Below, piece after piece: positions 61,301 through 64,000 of a DNA stretch of 64,000 nt. Under the pieces are notes generated by a model. That model saw only the letters and a list, made by a program, of their open reading frames with translations, was not told the DNA's origin and ran no database searches. How positions within the stretch are numbered: the first letter of the stretch is position 1; the number at the start of each line of letters is the position of its first letter. Location of the stretch: the NCBI GenBank assembly GCA_963792025.1, contig CAWBUS010000017.1, positions 1-64,000 on the forward strand, written 5' to 3'. The translations under genes were made by a program, and so were the position numbers. The stretch comes from Ginsengibacter sp963792025 (lineage in GTDB: Bacteria > Bacteroidota > Bacteroidia > Chitinophagales > Chitinophagaceae).

Positions 61301-64000
61301 GCCAGTTCTCAGTGGTAACAATAAAAAACCCCCCGTTATCTGACGGTATAATATCATTGATATTGCTGATATAAGCGCTGTTTAAATTCTTAGCCCACAC
61401 TATATTACCATTTTTATCAATTTTCATCAGGAATGAGCTGTCTGCACTTTGGTGATTAAGATCAATCGCACTAAGGCCACCGACGAGGAAGCCACCATCA
61501 ACCGTATTCACAATTTTTTGCAGCGTACCTGTATGGATAAACTGGTTGTAGCTTTTTGCCCAGGCTATATCTCCGTTGGGCTTTGCCTTTACAATCAACG
61601 GTTCTTCTGTACTATAATAATAATGAATGCCGCACATGTAATAGCTGCTGTCCGCTGCCTTCGTGATGCCGGTAAGCAAATCGATATAGTTAGTGCTGTA
61701 TTTTATTGCAGTTCCGGAAGTGCAACTGTCTGCAATTGGCGGAATGCTGTCGCAAACTGTAGCGCCGCATACCGTGTTACCTGAAAAGTTGGCGATAATA
61801 ACTCTCGGGTATATTGCCGAGCTTACCGCTACGGCGTCCTGGATAATATTTTGCCATGAAAATGGTGTGATAGTATAGTGAGCTGTGTCCATAAAATCCT
61901 GCCCTATACCCGGGGTGCATTCGCCGTTTCTGCCGGTAAGATCCGTAGCCAGTAAAAGTATCTTGCTCTTACCGGAAGTATTGTAAGAGTTGGCATACCC
62001 TGCGCATACATATCCGGTTGAACCGATCCTGTCGAGTGACAGCAAATAATAACCATAATCGTAATTTGACCTGCGCCATTCACTTAACCCCGTCGGTCCC
62101 ACCTTGTCCAGTTCCGCAAAACCGGTTGTTGTAGTATCACACGCGGCATAAATAAATCCACTGTCGGCGGAGGCAACCGCAGATAGGCCGCTGGTTTTAT
62201 TCCAAAGTTCCACGGCGGCGCGCCTTTGGTAAAACATAGTCCCGTCGTTTCTTTCTTTAAAGTGAGATAAAAAAGTATTGTAAGTGCCGCCGCCATCAAA
62301 AGAGTACGACGATCGCGAAGTGTATGCAATTCCATTATTGATCTTTTCAATGTTGATCATCTCCCCATTCTCGTATAAGTAATTAACATAGGTTGTGGAA
62401 GAAATCATGCTTCCGTCAGCTACATTCAATTTCATCAGAACCGTATACCTGTGTGCATTAGAAGCGTAGCCACCCACCAGCAAAGTACTGCCGGTCTGAA
62501 TCAGGGTATTAAATCCATCATCACCTCCATTGTCAAAACGTATGCTCCACAAAACATTTCCTAATGCATCTGTGCGTACAACCAACCCATCGCCTGCGGC
62601 AGAACTATCATTAATATTAGAAACAAACGCATAACCTCCATCCGATAACTGAATTACATTTTTTCCTTTTTCTCCATTTATACCCCCGGCCGAATAATGC
62701 CGGGCCCAGTGAATGGTTCCGTCACTATGCATGTTTACCAAAAATGTTTCGCCTTTGGTATTACCAAAAGACGCCGTGGTTCCTATGGCAATAAAGCCAT
62801 CCGTTGTTTCAATCACTTTTGATAAAACGTCTTTATTGTTGCCGCCAATTATCTTACTCCAGTTAACAGAGCCACTTTTGCCCAGCTTCATGATAAAACC
62901 ATCGGTTGTACCCGAGGTTCCGGAGGTGGTTTCACCTGTAACGATATATCCTTTGTCGGTAGTTGTATGCGTATCTAAAGCAATATCATCACCGCTTCCG
63001 CCATATAACTTTTCAAATATTTCCAGGCACGGGGTTAAGGCAACACTATCGCAGGGGATGTTCCTGCAAAACTGGTTTTGGGTTACATTATCCTGTTTAA
63101 TAACCGGGGTCACAAATTGTGTAGCGGTGTACGCATTATCCTGTATGGCTAGCCAGCTGAAGTTGGCTGCCTTCAGGCTTTCGTTTGTGGTTGATATCAC
63201 CAGGCTGTCAGCAGTGCAGTCGCCGGTCTCGCCGTTGGCATCGGTCTTTATTAATTCCGACTTATCCAGTATATTAGGTTGTATTGAGTAATCACCCGCA
63301 GTGGCAAAAGTGCCATCGTTCAATTGCATGACACATTTCATCAATTGCCATCCCGGCTTCGAAAACTTCCTGGCAAAAATTGTTTTTCCCGAGGCGTCAA
63401 ACCTTGCCAGTTCGGCATTCGGATTATAATCGTTGGTATAACCGAGAACGGCTATAAATCCTCCATCAGCAACAGGCGCCAGGAAACGGTTAATGTTATT
63501 TTTTTGAGGCGAGATTACCTGCTTTGACAGAAGTACATTGCCATTTAAATCTGTTTTTAAAATTGATTTCTCAAAAGGATACGTAATATTATCGTTGTGA
63601 CCAAAGGCCATAACCAGGCTATTTTGTGAATAATCGATGCTCAATATCTGATCATCCATCCCTGCCTTGTCGTAACTTTTAGTAAAATAATGGGCGCCTG
63701 AAATGGCATCAAGTTTAATAAGGACGCCATCTGCCGGCGTATTAAAATCAGCACTGGTATAGCCGGACACAAATAATGTATTGCCGGTAACGGTTAACCC
63801 TGTTTCCCTGGCTATCTTATTGGCAAAAAACTTTTTGCTCCATTGAACATTGCCCGTTGCCGTTGTTTTTATAACCACGATAACGGTGGTATCGTAGTTG
63901 GAGCCATTACTTCCGGCGACAGCAAAACCTCCATCAGCGGTTTCAACCACGTCAGAGCCATAAGAGCCGTGAGGGTCATTCGTTCCAAAAACCGCAGACC
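58344..64000 (-). CDS. Giant T9SS type-B surface protein, 5-prime end beyond the window
   Basis: At least 1880 residues. The frame continues through the right edge (the codons at 64000-63951 read SAVFGTNDPHGSYGSD), so the start and signal peptide lie outside. It contains three propeller-like modules of repeated DGGFxVxG / DGNGNxxWxK units. The first two end in Cys-rich hinges (FCRNIPCDS; CGATVCDS) and the third before NCKQLDITGMDSVC. Then follow about eight Ig-like repeats (LGNDTxxC.G, YLWNTG, GTYxVxV) and a type-B sorting domain (FPNAFTPNNDGLNDNY, IYNRFGQKVFE, KAWDGSFNNINQDPG, KGIVTLIR). A paralogue of the 27686 protein with one extra module, likely a surface adhesin exported by the type IX system. 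Confidence 0.88.
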   Translation of the reverse strand, partial: SAVFGTNDPHGSYGSDVVETADGGFAVAGSNGSNYDTTVIVVIKTTATGNVQWSKKFFANKIARETGLTVTGNTLFVSGYTSADFNTPADGVLIKLDAISGAHYFTKSYDKAGMDDQILSIDYSQNSLVMAFGHNDNITYPFEKSILKTDLNGNVLLSKQVISPQKNNINRFLAPVADGGFIAVLGYTNDYNPNAELARFDASGKTIFARKFSKPGWQLMKCVMQLNDGTFATAGDYSIQPNILDKSELIKTDANGETGDCTADSLVISTTNESLKAANFSWLAIQDNAYTATQFVTPVIKQDNVTQNQFCRNIPCDSVALTPCLEIFEKLYGGSGDDIALDTHTTTDKGYIVTGETTSGTSGTTDGFIMKLGKSGSVNWSKIIGGNNKDVLSKVIETTDGFIAIGTTASFGNTKGETFLVNMHSDGTIHWARHYSAGGINGEKGKNVIQLSDGGYAFVSNINDSSAAGDGLVVRTDALGNVLWSIRFDNGGDDGFNTLIQTGSTLLVGGYASNAHRYTVLMKLNVADGSMISSTTYVNYLYENGEMINIEKINNGIAYTSRSSYSFDGGGTYNTFLSHFKERNDGTMFYQRRAAVELWNKTSGLSAVASADSGFIYAACDTTTTGFAELDKVGPTGLSEWRRSNYDYGYYLLSLDRIGSTGYVCAGYANSYNTSGKSKILLLATDLTGRNGECTPGIGQDFMDTAHYTITPFSWQNIIQDAVAVSSAIYPRVIIANFSGNTVCGATVCDSIPPIADSCTSGTAIKYSTNYIDLLTGITKAADSSYYMCGIHYYYSTEEPLIVKAKPNGDIAWAKSYNQFIHTGTLQKIVNTVDGGFLVGGLSAIDLNHQSADSSFLMKIDKNGNIVWAKNLNSAYISNINDIIPSDNGGFFIVTTENWLSGGMYTLVARIDGNGNFLWKKKLVWSGSSPVFRSITFDGKNLYLASDDYTGNGLLMIVKMDAISGTYAWSKDYLISNQQLVVRSVQTIADSVFVFYIDNQQLTPFPTTANLAMMKLNAKDGTILNSLIFTNPAFSNEYIYGSVYDYHLPNELVKTNDNNFIFGNQVTDNNGKSLNMLCFNGSGVVQWQRNYRNITSSGIFSIKQFDNELLLVTENNVGNFDNLSPYTGGLIKTDLLGNIKLAAAPSSACYSTLVNTASTQPLVFTEAASRLTGVEDFSEFQSINVNPYVRVLSFEASQECDEVSNCKQLDITGMDSVCNTSDTLTYNIIRSPGCTAGALWEVDSTMAKTIAVTDTSLKLIFKKTGGTNIVARMNSGCIVITKSFPVQVIISPDTLNLGPDKAICGSLAILLNAHKGFKSYLWQDGSTDSTFDVTLPGTYYVKATTFCNSVLQDTINIVAGISLPLHIGNDTAICRGDSVTLRGNAGFISYNWSPAYNINNTTGNSVIVWPFADTIYKVAATQSNGCVVVDSIRISLYNLPHIVIGNDTSICAGTQLQLDAGPGFINYLWNTGSNAQQLLVSTAGAYNVTVTDTNGCKARDTLNIISVFVPPALNLGSDTSICSGEALHLTAGSGFSTYLWNTGATSESVDVNKTGTFWVDAVDGHHCRASDTISILSILPKMPVNLGNDTLLCEGQNVLLNAGPGFVSYQWNTGETSQTIYASAQGIYFVAAKNSNNCISTDTFSIIKVNAVPTINLDKDSSLCAGASRVLDAGPGTSYLWQDGSTGRTYTTSGPGQYWVTVTNSNNCTNSDTTAIKSILPLPLDFVIHDTAVCEAESLVLRSNQSFKEYLWSTGSISPAGTITVPGTYWLQVTDNNGCTSKEYINVAPKQCVTAIYFPNAFTPNNDGLNDNYKAKVYGIVLKYHLAIYNRFGQKVFETYDASKAWDGSFNNINQDPGTFTWYSEYQLKNDVPKTQKGIVTLIR

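Noticed and set aside
1..64000. CRISPR arrays, tRNA or rRNA genes, complete IS elements
   Set aside because: No regularly spaced repeats, cloverleaf or rRNA signatures, and no transposase gene were found when reading both strands.

Overview
The window is chromosomal DNA of a Bacteroidota bacterium, most likely of the Chitinophagaceae or a close relative. The evidence is protein content: four proteins carry type IX secretion (T9SS) C-terminal sorting domains, many signal peptides end in A-x-A-Q or similar, there is a secreted GH28 enzyme, and there is a tandem array of large MacB/FtsX-type permeases ending in NPVKSLRTE. No tRNA, rRNA, CRISPR array, phage module or complete IS was seen.

Layout. 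1-2.5 kb: an ORF-less group II intron (76-743), then two small stand-alone genes (VOC and DinB families) and a fragment of an Ig-like-repeat surface protein. 2.7-5.8 kb: an NTF2-like lipoprotein, a secreted protein of unknown function and a DHFR/RibD-like reductase. 6.1-12.9 kb: a T9SS type-B surface protein, a GH28 pectinase-like enzyme, a frameshifted OmpA-like lipoprotein and a class-C beta-lactamase-like hydrolase. 13.1-14.8 kb: a YCII/DGPF protein and its ECF42-type sigma factor. 15.6-18.9 kb: a small barrel-like protein, then a TPR histidine kinase and its NarL-type regulator. 19.1-21.6 kb (minus strand): an FAD/NAD reductase, a small membrane protein, a truncated FAD oxidase and an M28 peptidase with an internal stop. 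22.1-27.4 kb: a small HTH regulator, a membrane protein, a secreted esterase and an FG-GAP repeat T9SS type-A protein.

From 32.7 to 57.8 kb nearly everything is one system: nine tandem, same-strand, roughly 800-residue MacB/FtsX-like permeases. Five are intact and four are broken by single-base indels or stop codons. A PD40 protein, an S41 peptidase and an antisense DUF6922-like gene are interleaved. No ATPase, periplasmic adaptor or regulator gene is in the window. The array is bracketed by two same-orientation paralogous giant T9SS type-B proteins (27.7-32.2 kb and 58.3 kb to beyond the right edge).

The most interesting observation is regulatory. Upstream of the first permease (32670) and of the first permease after the break (52963) lies the same module: a 37-bp operator-like element, a CTTTATCA octamer and a sigma-54-like -24/-12 element, all at identical spacings. 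The array therefore appears to consist of two transcription units under one sigma-54 and enhancer-binding-protein circuit. Other findings are a 40-bp palindromic element sitting exactly inside a relict permease tail (47436-47475), a dispersed intergenic repeat family with about five copies between 5.9 and 21.8 kb, and many single-base lesions that are either real decay or assembly error.
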